A stretch of 64,000 nt of DNA from Oikopleura dioica (taxonomy: Eukaryota; Chordata; Appendicularia; Copelata; Oikopleuridae), in contig OU015566.1 in assembly GCA_907165135.1 (NCBI GenBank), positions 14,430,157-14,494,156 of the forward strand, read 5' to 3'. Made by a program: the position numbers and the translations under genes. This document shows, piece by piece, positions 11,442 to 23,217 of the stretch. Below the pieces are notes generated by a model. It did no database searches and was not told the DNA's origin. It was given only the letters and a program-made list of their open reading frames with translations. How positions within the stretch are numbered: the stretch's first letter is position 1; each line of letters starts with the position of its first letter.

Positions 11442-14423
11442 GTTTTTTTTTTGGTTTCTGAAGAGGAAATGAAAGTTAGATTTTTACAAAAGTTGTATCC
11501 TTGGAAACGTTTTTTTTTTTTGTTGGGGGATGATCCGAAGGGTATTGTCGGGCAGAAGCCAAGTGGAAATCGAAATAAAGCGAATGAATACAATACGAAA
11601 AACTGTGCTTTTTCACTGGAAGATATTAAAATTACGAATGATTCAGGTGTTCGAATGATCAAAAGGGAGCCATCTGTATTCAGAAATGTGGGTTTCAATA
11701 AAAATTGCTCTCTTTAAAGATTTTTAAAGCAGATTTTAGATGAAAAAAGTGACCATTTTTTGAATTCTGATTTTTGATTTTCATAAGAAGTAAGTCCATT
11801 TTTCTGTTAACAGTAATCTTGCTACTGTAATATTTTTACCTGATTTGGAAGGAGCAGTCTTCGTTGATTTCTTCTGCTTGTATCTCTTTCTCAGTTCTTT
11901 TTGGCTTTGGAAATCGCTATTTATAAATTTAAATTATCGCCAGATTTTGGAAATGACGATTTGGGGTTTTTGGATAATGTCTCTTGATTCCGGCGTTACT
12001 CTTTTTTTTGCGGCGGGGTGATGGCGCTCTCCTTTTCCTGCGCGCGACGGAGATGGCGAGAAAGAGCTGCGCACGCGCCGCCGCGTCAAAACGCACAAGC
12101 CGAGCTGGAGCAATTGAGGTCGATGAGCTTGAAAAGCGTGATACTCTTGTTGTAGCGATCTCCGGCTGCTTTGAAGAGGGTGATACTTTTTCGTGTTTGT
12201 AAATAGCCTGGGGCGGGTGTCCAAGGGGGAAGGAGATGAAAGTAAGGAGGTGTTTTGGGCTTGTTTTTGAGATAATGTTATGGTTACACTTCCTTTGTAA
12301 ATTTACTGTAGAACGCTGTTTTTTAGCCTTTTTTGCCCAAAATTACTCCAACAGGTTAGTTCTAAAAATGAACTTCTTCTTCTTTCTCGTCGAAAAAAAC
12401 ATGACAGTAACCATAGAAATCCGGCGATAAAATAGCTTCTCCTAAATCCCCCTCTGCATTTCTGTGCTGCAGAAGTGCTTACTGTGTGCTTGTTCTTGTA
12501 TCTGGAATTTGAGTTTTAATCTTGTCCAAATTTCCGCCAAAACGACAAAAATCAAAAATCGCGTCGCTCCGTCTCCGGCTGGCCTTGGGCTCCTTTATCA
12601 GCTCTTTTTCTATTTCGCGTTATCGGAAGAGCACACAACTCGACCATTTGTACACAACAAAAGTTATCGGCAAAAGGGCCATTAGAGGGACTTAACCCCT
12701 TGTGGCATTTCGATCGAAACTAGCTGCCAGAAGAGTAATCTGTTTTAATTTTGTTGGCAGAAAGCGTCTTCAAGTTCGAGTCAGCTTTAATCGAATTTGC
12801 AGGGCCCTAACTCCATTTTTCTCAATTTCAGTTGGCGTAAAATATTCATCCCCGTCCATCTGCTCGCTAGACCTTTACATTTCAACTGACTTTTTATGCC
12901 CTCTTGATGGATTTCGTTCTTTATGCTCTCCACGGTCAAAATATGCAAATTAAAAATAACGGATTTTCTAATTCGATTATTTTGTTCTTTTACTGTTTCT
13001 TTCTTTTTCGACTTCCGGCGGGGGATGAAGACAAGGAGTAAAAAAGGGAGCCATCGATCATTTCATGAATGATTTGTTTCCAACTTATCAGTCCTTATTT
13101 GTCCCAAACCCATTTGATCCGCGCGAGATCCGAAATTCTTTCGTGCTCCACAGCCGCCGATAAAGGACGGGAAAGTTGTCCGCCTTTCCGACGCGTGATC
13201 GATCGTTCTGAGGCTTTTTTCTTACGACTTCAGAGAAAATCAAAAACAGGAAGGATTTTTCCCTCATTTTTAATTGCCAAATAAAGCCGGAACTCCTCAT
13301 TTTACATCAGAAATCGACCTTCTCCGCGGTCATCGTAACCTCAAATGACCTCGAATGGCCTCAAGTGACACCAAATGTCCTCAATCGATCGAAGAAAACG
13401 TTTTCACTCAACCTCTCTTTCGTAAAAAGAACCCCCGCTTGATAGTGGCCATAATCAAGGTCAATCAGATTGGATTCCCTTTCCCGTTCCGCTTGGCGCG
13501 AAGACATCTGACTCGTAAAATCAATAGTGCTCTGTAACTAGGTGTGGGAAAAGGGAAGATTTTGCGCTTTCCGCGTGTTCCGCCATTGTGCAATTGTGTG
13601 ATGAAAATCAGGTGCATGAAGAAAAACGCCTCGTTTTTTGCGTTATCTGATTCGAATCGACAGGTTCCAGCGCTTTGATATGCCCAAATGTTACGCTTCT
13701 CACTTTCCGCGTAAAACGGGCTTGAAGAAGGTGGATTCTAAGAAGTTGAAAAAAGGGGTTGTTTCGACATGTTTTACCCATTGATAAAAAAGGCTCTTTT
13801 GATGGGGGAAGGCATTCAGGATCCCGTTTTAGTTGCTGCTTTTTCTGAAGGAATTAACATAGTGATACCCTTATCAAAATTCGTCAAAGGGAAGCTTTAA
13901 ACCTTAGATTGGTAAGATAAGGGTATCAGTGATACCGTATCACTATAAAGCTACATATAAGATGGGACCCTTAACGTCTATTTTCTTCAAAAAAAAACTC
14001 TTAAGGGTATCACTTTGTTAAATTCAAATAAAAAATTCAAATAAAAATTTTATTGAAAAAGTCGATTCGTGATCTCGTGAAAATCTCGTAATAGATTATT
14101 TTTTGTATCAATTTTTAATTACGATAAAAGTTGTACTTTGAAAGAATCGATCCCTTCCATTTATTTCTATTTCGTATTTAGACGAGGAAGGAACGCGAAA
14201 ATCAAAGTCCGCAAATTGCGCGTGACGCCGTCTGGTCTTTCGCCAAGAAAACCTCAAAAAGATACTTTTTTCTTTCTCGAAAAACGTTAGTATCAATGAT
14301 ACTCCCCACGAGGGTTGATAGCCACTCTTTCGAGCATAATTTTGGGCACGCGCCCAATTTTTCGTTTTCTTTCAAGTATTTTTCAAAAACAAGGTTCCGT
14401 TTTTTTTCTTCTTTATTTTTAGG
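11442..14423. other. gene-poor region
   Basis: About 3 kb upstream of the discoidin-receptor-like gene. Only frames without coding character are seen. The stretch contains the first of a scattered set of CCCTTA / TAAGGG motifs (for example 13868-13875, 13919-13925, 13968-13974 and near 14005) that recur through about 19.1 kb. Confidence 0.4.
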
Positions 14424-14644
14424 TCACATAGCATAACGAGACAGAAAATTGTCATAAAATTTCTGCGAGCTTTGTTTGTTATCTTGATGATTGCTGATGT
14501 ATTTGAGGATTTGCTCGCTTTGTCGCATGTTTTCTAGCGCCTTTTGCTTGATTTCGGCCTGAACATTGGTTTTCTTAGAAAAAAGAAATTTCTACTTACA
14601 GTAAGGATGCCAGTAAAAAGCGAGGAAAAGAGCTCAAATCTCAT
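14424..14644 (-). CDS. small secreted peptide (59 residues), two exons
   Basis: Exon 1 (14644-14600) encodes a signal-peptide-like start (MRFELFSSLFTGILT). A GTAAGT...TTCAG intron (14599-14559, 41 bases) leads to exon 2 (14558-14424), giving AEIKQKALENMRQSEQIL and ending RYAM-stop. An AATAAA sits 7-12 bases after the stop (14412-14417). The mature part is helical, charged and free of Cys. Perfect donor, short intron and polyadenylation signal support a real micropeptide gene in an otherwise empty region. Receptor or role unknown. Confidence 0.5.
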
Positions 14645-15651
14645 TTTCTTCCAGATTGATACCTAAAGCGCTCAAATCAGACATTTTTAAACGGCGGACA
14701 AGTCCAATTTTAATGAGCAAATGTTTTCGCCTCCCGAACCAACGAAAATACCGCATTTTGAATCAACAACCCTAAATAAGAAATTTAAATTAAACACGAA
14801 CTCGCAGCTGCAGGTTACAACTGCTCGAAACAAGCCGCAAAAAATATTTTTTTTCAAAGTTGACATTTTTGATTTTCGATTTTTGCGATTTTCTTGGCCC
14901 GAGCGAGATCCTTACTGTAAATTTAATTGGCTGTGTTTTTATTATCTGACCCTTGGCGGGTGTGTGTTTGGCGATTTCCTGTTTTGGGCGCAAACAATGC
15001 TCTTAGGAAGGGCACGAGCGGAATACACATTTTCCGGTTTACAAGTCAAGTCTACCGCTAGAGCGGATAAGCCGGAAACGAGACGAGAAATGATCGACTC
15101 AGCGGTCAAGAACCCTTTTCTTGTTGAAAACTGGGACGAGTTAATTCAATCTTGACGACTTCATTCATCATTTTCAAGAAGAATTAAGGGTATCCAAAAC
15201 GATTTTTCATTCTTCTAACATTTTCAGCCAAGAAAGTAGTCAATTGATCCGAAACTTTAGCCAAAAATTTCAAATAAAAAATTCCAGGACAAGTAATTTT
15301 CCTTCCCATATTCGGCCAAAAAAGGTGCAAAACACACTTCGCTGCTCAGTAAAAATTTTCCCAGCCCCTAACCACCCTCCTCTAAAATATTTTTTAAGTT
15401 GTTTATTTACTGAACTGAACAGGTACTTGATTACGACAGAGAGGAGAAGGTGTCTTTTCCCTCTCTTCTTCGGGTAGGTGTAATCTAATTATATAAAAGA
15501 CACTTTGCTCGACTTTTACTCGCCCAGAAGTGGCCCTTGAGCTCGTCGGAGTTGTGAATTTTGTCACGTGAACAAAGTCCAACTCGCTCTTCAAATGATT
15601 GTAATTTTTTTAGGAATAAATAAGTCATGGAAGGGGATATGCCGTAGGTCT
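14645..15651. other. gene-poor region with one long open frame
   Basis: A plus-strand frame of 144 codons (14721-15155) is open, but its middle is translated from T-runs and looks non-coding; only its end (ADKPETRREMIDSAVKNPF) looks protein-like. I do not call it a gene. Confidence 0.3.
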
Positions 15652-15876
15652 TTACGAGACTATTTGTAGATATTCAGAGAGCTTAGAACACAAAAATCCT
15701 GTAAATGTAACTTTTTCGACAATTATGGTTTTTGAAAAAAACTCGTTAAAAGCTAATAATTTCCTTGCTTTAAGTTGTTTCCTCCTTTTCTCCCAATTTT
15801 CAGCAACAGGAAGCGCCTTTCCTTGCCAAGTTGTCGAAAAAGTATAAAAACTCCACGTGCTCCATAAAAATTTCAA
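15652..15876 (-). CDS. possible small gene, 74 codons
   Basis: A minus-strand frame from ATG 15876 (MKFLWSTWSFYTFSTTWQGK, then ENWEKRRKQLKARKLL) is followed by an AATAAA near 15613-15620. A possible donor/acceptor pair inside could shorten the C-terminal half. No family or signal peptide is certain. The evidence is only the open frame, its charged middle part and the nearby polyadenylation signal. Confidence 0.25.
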   Translation of the reverse strand: MKFLWSTWSFYTFSTTWQGKALPVAENWEKRRKQLKARKLLAFNEFFSKTIIVEKVTFTGFLCSKLSEYLQIVS

Positions 15877-17189
15877 CTTGAGGAAATCACTTTCACGGCC
15901 AAGTTCTCGTCATTGTCCAGAAATTTGGGAAGTCGTTACAAATAATGAAAAAAAAAACGAAACAATAAAAAAAACTTCATTTTTTCCAACAAAGAAGGAG
16001 GCTTTTTGCAACTTCCTCTTTCCCATGTCCGAGATTGAGGATTCTTTTCTAGAAAGATAAAAAAATAACCATAAAGTTGGTTAGATTACATCTCATATGA
16101 ATTTATAATGGAAAGGAAAGTCATGAACCTAGAATTTAATTTAATCTAATTTTGACGCCTCCGAAAATAGAGTAGAGAGAGAAATATGCTATTCTCATTA
16201 GCGGAGGTCCCTTATCACTGAAATCGACCGAAAACGAGCTCATTCTTGACCTCCTGGTCTGAGAATAACAATCGAGAATGACGTCCCAGTGTTATCGACA
16301 GAAATCGTCATAATAAGCTCATCCCACGCTGCGCCCGATCAGCATTATTGCCTTTTTCTGCTGCTCTATAAAATTGACTCCAAAACTCGATAAGCGTCAA
16401 TTGAATCTTCTGAATTGACTTCTGGAAACTTTCTATTTGCATTTCAAAGTCTTAGAATCTTAAGCAAGCAATAATTTCGCAGTTTCGACAAGGAGTAAGA
16501 CAAAACTCTGACACGATAATTGCATCCGCAAAGGAAGTGTTCTCACACTCGTTTGTTTTCCTTTCCTTCCTGTCCTTTTCTCGCTTGAGCTGGTTGATAA
16601 ACGATAACGAATTATTCGAATTCGAAACGCTGCTGATAATTAGCAGCGTAATTCGAGCTGGCTACAAGTTCCATTCCACTGCGCCTCCTTTTCTAGTGCT
16701 ATTTTCCCAGGACTGACCCTTCCGGAAACTTCAAATTTGGAGATCGAAAGAATCGAGTTTTCGAGACGGTCGTAAATCGACCTGGTCGTTCTCAGAGTGT
16801 CGCTGCCAGCTTGATGAACTTTGTCTTGATTTTTTAGAATGCGTAAAAATGAACGTTCTCGTTTCTTATTTACGGCGTGTTACTTCAATAATGGATGGGC
16901 AAGACGCCCGATTTCCGGTGCATAATGGACAGACCTTTCCAATTCTTGTTTTTCATTAAAATTTTTCATAAGATTGGGGTGAGTAACACCCTTAAATTTG
17001 AAAATGTTAAGTAAGAAGTGGATAACGGTGGTATATCCTTAAGAAAAGTCGTAATCTTAAGGGTCCAACACTTGATTAAAACTTTTGAAATACTCACTTT
17101 GCCAGGGACACCCTTATTCGCTGAGATTTATCCGCTCAAAGTGGCGTCTCTTTAGGTGCCCCTCTCTTGGAAAAGAGGCAAATATTTAG
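15877..17189. other. gene-poor region
   Basis: Nothing convincing seen beyond scattered CCCTTA / TAAGGG motifs near 16990-17110. The segment 16190-16450 is less AT-rich than its surroundings and could be regulatory, but I have no specific evidence. Confidence 0.3.
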
Positions 17190-17834
17190 GTGATCAAAAC
17201 GGTAAAGAGGCCGCGTTTGAATCGGCGAAACCGCGAATTTACGAATCATTATATTTGCAAGTACGTCCGGCCTCGAGTCCGTGATTTATCTTCAAGCCGG
17301 TTGAGAAAGAAAAATACGATCATGAGAAAGAGTGTTTTTTACACTCTTGATAAAAAGAAAAGCCGAAAAATAAATTTGAATTGTGGAAATTAGAGTTTTT
17401 GTTTCAAATTTTCAGCGGCGAATTCTTTTGAAAAAATGATATTCAGATTAATTTTAGACGGATGAAATTATGTCTCACCGAAGGATGATGCTTTTAGACG
17501 TCAGAAGTCTTCGAGCCAAAAGTTTTCGAAGTGCGAAAAAGCTAAAGTAAGTTTCAGAGCAATACTTGATCAAAACGATCAAGTACCAATTCCCGAAGAA
17601 AAAGAAGTGGCACATGGAGAAGCACGTGATATCGTGATGGAAAGATGGAAAATTTGGCCGAGCTCTTGTGGGAAATTAGAAGATCATCCTATAACTCGAG
17701 AGTGCTCGAGATCAAGGTCGTCAACTTATATCACACAGCTGTATAAAACACTCTATTTGCCATCAACAACGAAAAACGGGTTCTCAAATAAATTTCGTCG
17801 AAAATTTTCTTTCAAGAAAAAAGTATCGTTTTGA
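17190..17834 (+). CDS. possible basic protein gene, exon structure unresolved
   Basis: Two open stretches on the plus strand look mildly coding. The first (17190-17393) is strongly basic (KRPRLNRRNREF, RDLSSSRLRKKN). The second (about 17465-17834) has a charged, Ser-rich sequence (ILDQNDQVPIPEEKEVAHGE ... EDHPITRECSRSRSS) and ends FSFKKKVSF-stop. They could be exons of one gene separated by an unresolved intron. No family recognised; exon borders are not established. Confidence 0.22.
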
Positions 17835-18885
17835 AGAACAGATTTTCTCGATCAGAAATTGCGGAAATCGCTTGATCCGCCGCGTGTTCTTCAGACAAGC
17901 CATTTTCCGGAATTGAAAATTGCGCGAAATTCAAAACCGCTTGGCCGGCTCCGAAGACCCCCGCTGAGCTGAAAATGATCCGCGCTCTGATCCGCGCGAT
18001 CTTTTACTTTTTTACTTTTTGGAAAGTAGTTCAAAGCGGCCGCCGCCCAGCGCCTTGTTTGATACAAAAGATGATTGCAAGAAAAAGTAAGATGGATTTT
18101 TTGCTGGAATCAGATGAGTCCGATTCTTTTTTGATTGATTTTCTTTGCTTGGAAATTGCTTTTCTCGCGCCAGAAGGTGATATTTGAGGAAATAATTCTT
18201 GTATTTTCCGTTAATTAATTTTCCAATAATTTGGTCAAATAACTTGAAGCGGTTAAACTTGAAAAAGGTCGAAAATCTCAACTTCGAAACCCAGGTCAAC
18301 TTTTGCTTTTTGTCGAAAAGGATGGTTATTTTGCTTGAAAAGTGAGTTGGTTATTTGCAAACACCTGAGCACCGATGGTGAAAATCGATATTTTTACGTC
18401 CGAGGCCTATTTATGAGCTGTGGAAGAATCGTCCGTTGTTTGTGTTCTTGCCGCTCCCTGAGAAAACAAAGGATTAACTTTTAGTGCTGTTAACGGAAGC
18501 GCGTTTTCAATTTTCCCGACCGATGGGAAGTCGAAAGAGTCAGCTGAGGCAGTAAATTTTAGACCCGCGGGATGATAGGAACGCGAAGGTCAGTCTGATT
18601 CTCCTTTTTAAAGGGTGTCTCCTTAACAGGAAAGTCTTCTTTTTTTCATCTAGAATTTGAATTTCTTTATAAAAGAGCTTAAAAATGGTCAATTAGAGCT
18701 GATCTCCTTATATTAGCACTGACGCCCTTAAGAAATCTTTTATCTTAAGGGTGTATGAGATGATTCGACTCGAAATTCAATAAGCTTTCTTTTGGTGCAA
18801 AACTTTAAGGGTCTCCTAAATGATTTTAAGAAGCTACGGTCGCCTGAAATCTCCTGTTTTTGAGAAAATTGGCCGGTGAAATAGG
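17835..18885. other. gene-poor region
   Basis: No supported gene. It contains a paired CCCTTAAGAAATC... / ...ATCTTAAGGG hairpin (about 18724-18755) belonging to the scattered CCCTTA motif set. Confidence 0.3.
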
Positions 18886-19356
18886 TCAACCCCATTCAGA
18901 AAAAGTCCGCCTTGGCTCTTCAAGGGATTTTTGACATTTGCTTTTGTAACTTTCGAATAAAGTAAAGCTCAAGTTCTCGCTTTGATCTTGCTCGGCGTTT
19001 TCTGTTGAAGTTGGATTATGCTTTTTTTCACCAGACCCATTTTTGCCAATTTGGATCGGGCTGTGTTTGGGCACGCGCTTGATCAGTGTGACGGCTTGAC
19101 GGAAAAGTGGACAATAGAACAGGGAGACCCTTAATGACTTGGAAAGTGGGTCGAAATTCTGGTACTTTCTTTTGATGCAAAAATTTGGCGTTATTGAAAA
19201 AATAATGAATTGATTTTTGCAATTTGCGGAGAAAATCCCTTTCCTTAAAAATGGTAAGCTTTGGGCACACAGGTAGCTGTCCAAAATCACGCCCGGAAAT
19301 GTCCGGGGCAAATTTAAACTGGCCTTAGGCGAGTTATTCCGCGCTAATTCCTGCAC
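18886..19356 (-). CDS. uncertain 156-codon open frame
   Basis: The minus-strand frame is open for 156 codons. Its second half (GSGEKKHNPTSTENAEQDQS, then FESYKSKCQKSLEEPRRTF) has a composition typical of real protein; the first half is hydrophobic and ordinary. No domain, signal peptide or polyadenylation signal supports it. It could be the last exon of a gene whose upstream exons I cannot identify, or a chance frame. Confidence 0.25.
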   Translation of the reverse strand: MQELARNNSPKASLNLPRTFPGVILDSYLCAQSLPFLRKGIFSANCKNQFIIFSITPNFCIKRKYQNFDPLSKSLRVSLFYCPLFRQAVTLIKRVPKHSPIQIGKNGSGEKKHNPTSTENAEQDQSENLSFTLFESYKSKCQKSLEEPRRTFSEWG

Positions 19357-20385
19357 ATACGGAATTTTCTCGGAGCTAATTGTTCATCGATTTATTTTTA
19401 GATTTTGAAAATTTCTGAAATGAAAAAATTTTTGGGACAGAAAATTTTAGATGGGATTAGCGGACGAGCAAATGGTGGAGGAGGAGGATTAGCGCGGATG
19501 AAGTCGCCAGGCGCATTGATTTTCTAGAAAAGCGCAACGGGAGTCGACAATCCTCTTCAGAATGTCACATCTCCCGCCGCGCTCTCAAGAAATTCAGGCT
19601 CAGAAAGGAAATTACTATAAATCTGGCTAAAGCTGCTTCAAGAAAAAAAAAGTTCAGTTACTGTTTCTTTTTTAATTATTGGGGATCTCCGTTTCGTTTC
19701 AATAGCGAATATGCGGGATTTCAGCCAATCAGAAGCGAGATTTCTCTCTGTCTGCCAATAAAAAACCAAACCCCTGAAAAACCTCAGAGAGAGCTTCTTG
19801 AGTAGGGGATTTTTTGATTGGCGGAGACGAAAAATTCTTGCTTCTGATTGGCTGAAATCCCCAATAATCATCATAGAAACAGATCTGTCTTATCTTCGTC
19901 AGTTTTTTCTTCTTCAAGCGTTTTCTTCCAGCGTCGTAAATCGACCTGTTGAATTTAATCTGCATTTTGGCATCCGGGACCACCATCGAGGAATTCGCGC
20001 CTTGCAGCTGATCATTTCGTTTTTATTGAGCTTGGATCCTTATTTTTTACACGACAGCTGCAGCGCTGACTTTTTATTGACACTTTTTATTGTAATTACT
20101 CGTTTATTTTTCATAAATAAACTATGATCGAATTTCGGTCGGCCAAATCATGTTTCCGTGTTTTCAAAATCGTCATAATCCGTCAATTATAAAACATAAG
20201 TCTGTTGCTATTTTTTCTGTTCCCACGCGGAGGGGGGCGAGTTTTTTACTGAATGGATATTTAGCTTATCGAAAATCAGCTTCATTTACTCGTGGATTTG
20301 TTCTCAGCTGAATTTCGAGGCGATTGGTAAGTAAATATCTTAAATAATTCCGCCAAAGCCAGGTTGATAAACACTTCCTCAGAAG
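19357..20385. other. noncoding region with CCAAT hairpin and 5' exon of the next smORF
   Basis: Holds the inverted repeat at 19712-19858. A donor at about 20329 (GTAAGTAAATATC) and an acceptor at about 20381 suggest a 5' untranslated exon for the small gene at 20386. Confidence 0.35.
19712..19858. repeat. inverted repeat carrying paired CCAAT boxes
   Basis: GGATTTCAGCCAATCAGAAG near 19712-19732 is matched by CTTCTGATTGGCTGAAATCC near 19839-19858, with further pairing outside (ATTATTGGGG / CCCCAATAAT). Extra GCCAATAAAA and GATTGGCGG copies lie between. It may be a MITE or a symmetric CCAAT-type regulatory module. A smaller GATTGGTCA ... TGACCAATC hairpin occurs at about 56440-56486. Confidence 0.6.
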
Positions 20386-20541
20386 ATGAAAAACTTCAAA
20401 GGAAAGAAACCCTCTCAGCCGGAAACCGGCGATTCAAAACTCGTGAGCGGAGGATTATGGCTTCATGCCCGCTTTTTTTTCATGCTCAAGTACTGTTTTT
20501 TGCTGATAAAGATGATGATGAAGAAGCGGCTCCTCGGATAA
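20386..20541 (+). CDS. 51-residue single-pass micropeptide candidate
   Basis: ATG at 20386 directly follows an acceptor-like CTCAG/AAG and a plausible upstream intron (20329-20381). The frame gives a polar N-terminus (MKNFKGKKPSQPETGDSKL), a hydrophobic segment (GGLWLHARFFFMLKYCFLL) and a basic tail (MMMKKRLLG) with TAA at 20539-20541. This is the layout of small tail-anchored or regulatory membrane peptides. Alternative plus-strand frames here are also open for about 60 codons, so frame choice rests on the acceptor and the membrane-peptide layout. No homologue recognised. Confidence 0.4.
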   Translation: MKNFKGKKPSQPETGDSKLVSGGLWLHARFFFMLKYCFLLIKMMMKKRLLG

Positions 20542-22570
20542 AGAAAAGTTAACAAATTTATACGATCTCGATTTCAATTTTTAATGCAAAGCATGACTCA
20601 CAGCCGGTCCGTCTGACAGACAAAATCGTCTTAATGACCAGCTTTTGGAAATTACGATTCCTGGGCTGGAATCATAAATCTTGGATTTGGAGCTTTTTCA
20701 AGTTTAAAAATTCATGCAAAAATTGTCAGTCTCGGGCGTTACTTCTCACAGCTTCTTGAATTTATGCTACAGGTGCTAATTTTACTGTAATTGGCTTGGC
20801 AGTAAATCGTCGACAAGGACGAATTGCCGCTATAAAGAATCATGCCCTTGAGTGGCAATAAAGCTCAATTTCAAATTTCCATGAATAAAATTCCAAAAAG
20901 AATAAAGAAAAAAATCGATGCACTAACTACTCATTATCATTTATACATCTCGAGCTTGTTTAAATCACGTGTTTATGTATGCCAAGGCATTGTTCCCCTA
21001 CCCCTTGGCAGGCAGATGCTCATGAGTGTCCACAGATGTTGGTGAAATAATATTCAAAATTTTCGTAGGTTTTTGGAGTTTTTTGGAGGAATAAATATTT
21101 GCGCCTCCTTTTGGGAAAAAAGATGATAATTAGGGAAGACTTGTGTACTTGAGCTTTGCGACTTGACATTCCAGGTGGCCAAAATAAAGAAATTACATGC
21201 ACTTGGCCTTGCGGGTCACGTGAACGGCGGATTAGCCTAGTTTGGGGAAATATTTTGAGTACTTTTAGTGATTTTTTGGGTAATTAATGATTTTATGCAA
21301 ACAGCATTTCGATCTTGCTTTTTGCTTTGAAATTTACCTCAACTGAATTGAGTCAACTCAAAAATTAAGGGAGTCAGTAAGTTCACAAAAAAAAAGTCCA
21401 TGAAAACCTGATCGTCTATCTTTACTCCTTTGTCCGATAAAAACTCCGGTAATGCGCCTTTTTATTGCACCCATAAACTCGGCATCCCTTTTTCTTATCT
21501 ACCGTAATTGCTCGCTCTGCGCGAATTTCGGCACTTTCCGTCCCTCTTTTACTACACGATGGAAAGTTTTTATATCTCAAATAAAAGCCCCTGCCCACGT
21601 GTTGACAAGTTCCTGATTTTGTGATTTGAAGCCACTGAAGTCAGAATCGAATAACTTATTCATGCGTACGGAAACTGCTTTTGTATATTCTGGCGTATCA
21701 TATCTTCCGCCGCACGTGCAATTTTATTTTCGGTGTTTTCAGCTGTTCCAACACTCGATTTTTCGAATCCTCGATCGCTAATTTTTTCATTCAGAATTCT
21801 TGGGCTTTTGATATTCTTTTCAAATGATGAAAAACATTCGATCGAGAAGTCGCTATCATAATCGCCATTTTCTTTTTGATTTTATTCCAAAAATAATTTT
21901 AACACCATCTTTTAGTAGCTTCTTCCAAAAACAGCTTGAGATAATCCAAGATCAAGAAATTTGCAAAACTCGCGCTCTTCTTTGATCCGCCGCTATTTAC
22001 CTTGCTCAAAAATTTCTAGCACCTTTTCCGTGTTTTCTTGACCTGAAGCTGTTTTCGCCCGTTTGATAAGAAATGCACTTTTTAACCTCTTGACATGTGT
22101 TGCGCAAAATAAGGGTTGAGGAGTTGAGGAGTTGTGTATTACATAAAAAACGAGCTGCTTATTATTATTGGCGTCAAATACCGTTCTATTCAGCTCGGAA
22201 ATAAAAAGGCGCATCATAAATCAGAGCGGCCCTTTGAAGTCGCCCGAATGTGCAAATTACCGCAAGAGCAAATACTATTCCAAACAAAATAAATTACAAA
22301 TCGCCAAATTTCCAATTCGATTTTGTCAATTCAAAAATCTCAATATTCAAATCTCAACAAAGGGAGGGCTTTTATTGCCTTTGAAAAGTAGGTTTGAAGC
22401 GTTGAATTTTGGCAAAAGATTTTAATATCCGAAAGTCAATGGGGAGGAAATTGAGGACGAGGGGAGAAAGAGGGTTTTTGTTGAACTTGGCAACTAAAAA
22501 GAATAAATTTCAAGAAACGAAGCATAAATTTAGGGGCCGAAAATAATCTCTCTTCCTTGATTTCAAGTGC
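20542..22570. other. gene-poor region
   Basis: Two kilobases without a supported gene; AT-rich, with only short unconvincing frames. It ends at the 3' flank of the first PLAC8 gene. Confidence 0.35.
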
Positions 22571-23064
22571 TCACATAGTGACTGGTGAAGTAACTTCGAC
22601 CTCGTTCTGGATCATCACGCACCAGAGACAGAAGAAGGAAAGCAAGCAGTCACTGAACTAGTGTTACTCTTACTTATCTTCTCTTAATTTACTTGATAGC
22701 TGAGCCGTCGATTCCCCGAAGCTGTCGAATCTCGCCACGCTGGCTGCAGGAAATGCAGCACCAGCTCTGAAAAAGTTTAGTCTTCCTTGATTTCTTTCGA
22801 TTTGGAAGCTAACGATTGGCAAGCAGCAGGACAAAATACAAGTTGCAGTTCCCGACTGGCCCATTTTCTCAACAACAGCTTTGTGGGACAAACAAGGGCA
22901 CCAGAAAGTCTTGCAGCAGATTCCGACATCCGAGCAGCAACTTTTTGCAAATATAAACGGCAAAACTTAACATATTTATTCAAATTTCATTCGTTCCTGA
23001 ATAGCCCGCTTCGAAACTCCCCGGTAGGAGCTTTAAGCACTTTTGGCTGCTGCGTTACAGTCAT
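22571..23064 (-). CDS. PLAC8-family Cys-rich protein, copy A
   Basis: Exons 23064-22991, 22940-22814, 22766-22693 and 22652-22571 sum to 357 bases (118 residues). The PLAC8 signature is clear: CCSDVGICCKTFWCPCLSHK, then SQRGEIRQLRGIDGSAIK and a closing FFCLWCVMIQNEVEV, matching the two Cys clusters and the CxxC...Q...E end of the family. PLAC8 proteins are small and membrane-associated, with roles in cell size, cadmium resistance or differentiation. By comparison with copy B (25367-25885), intron 1 begins AT instead of GT (AT-AG), so it is either a non-canonical intron or a splice-site mutation; introns 2 and 3 are GT-AG. Two foldback transposons lie directly upstream, between the copies. Confidence 0.75.
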
Positions 23065-23217
23065 TTTTGTCGAAAAGTAAAGTTGCTCTGAATGTAAAAA
23101 TGAAGAAAAACAAAGAAAATCAGCAGAAATGCACCTCACACTCTTGTTAGAAATTTACTCAATGAGAAAAATGGAGACGTGGCGATTTTTTAAATTGTTT
23201 TATTTTATCCTTCAGCC

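Noticed and set aside
11934..12224. Arg-rich 96-codon minus-strand frame
   Set aside because: Composition reflects local GC-rich sequence; the opposite strand is equally open; no other gene signal.
14721..15155. 144-codon plus-strand open frame
   Set aside because: Translated largely from T/A runs, no splice or polyadenylation support, and no domain.
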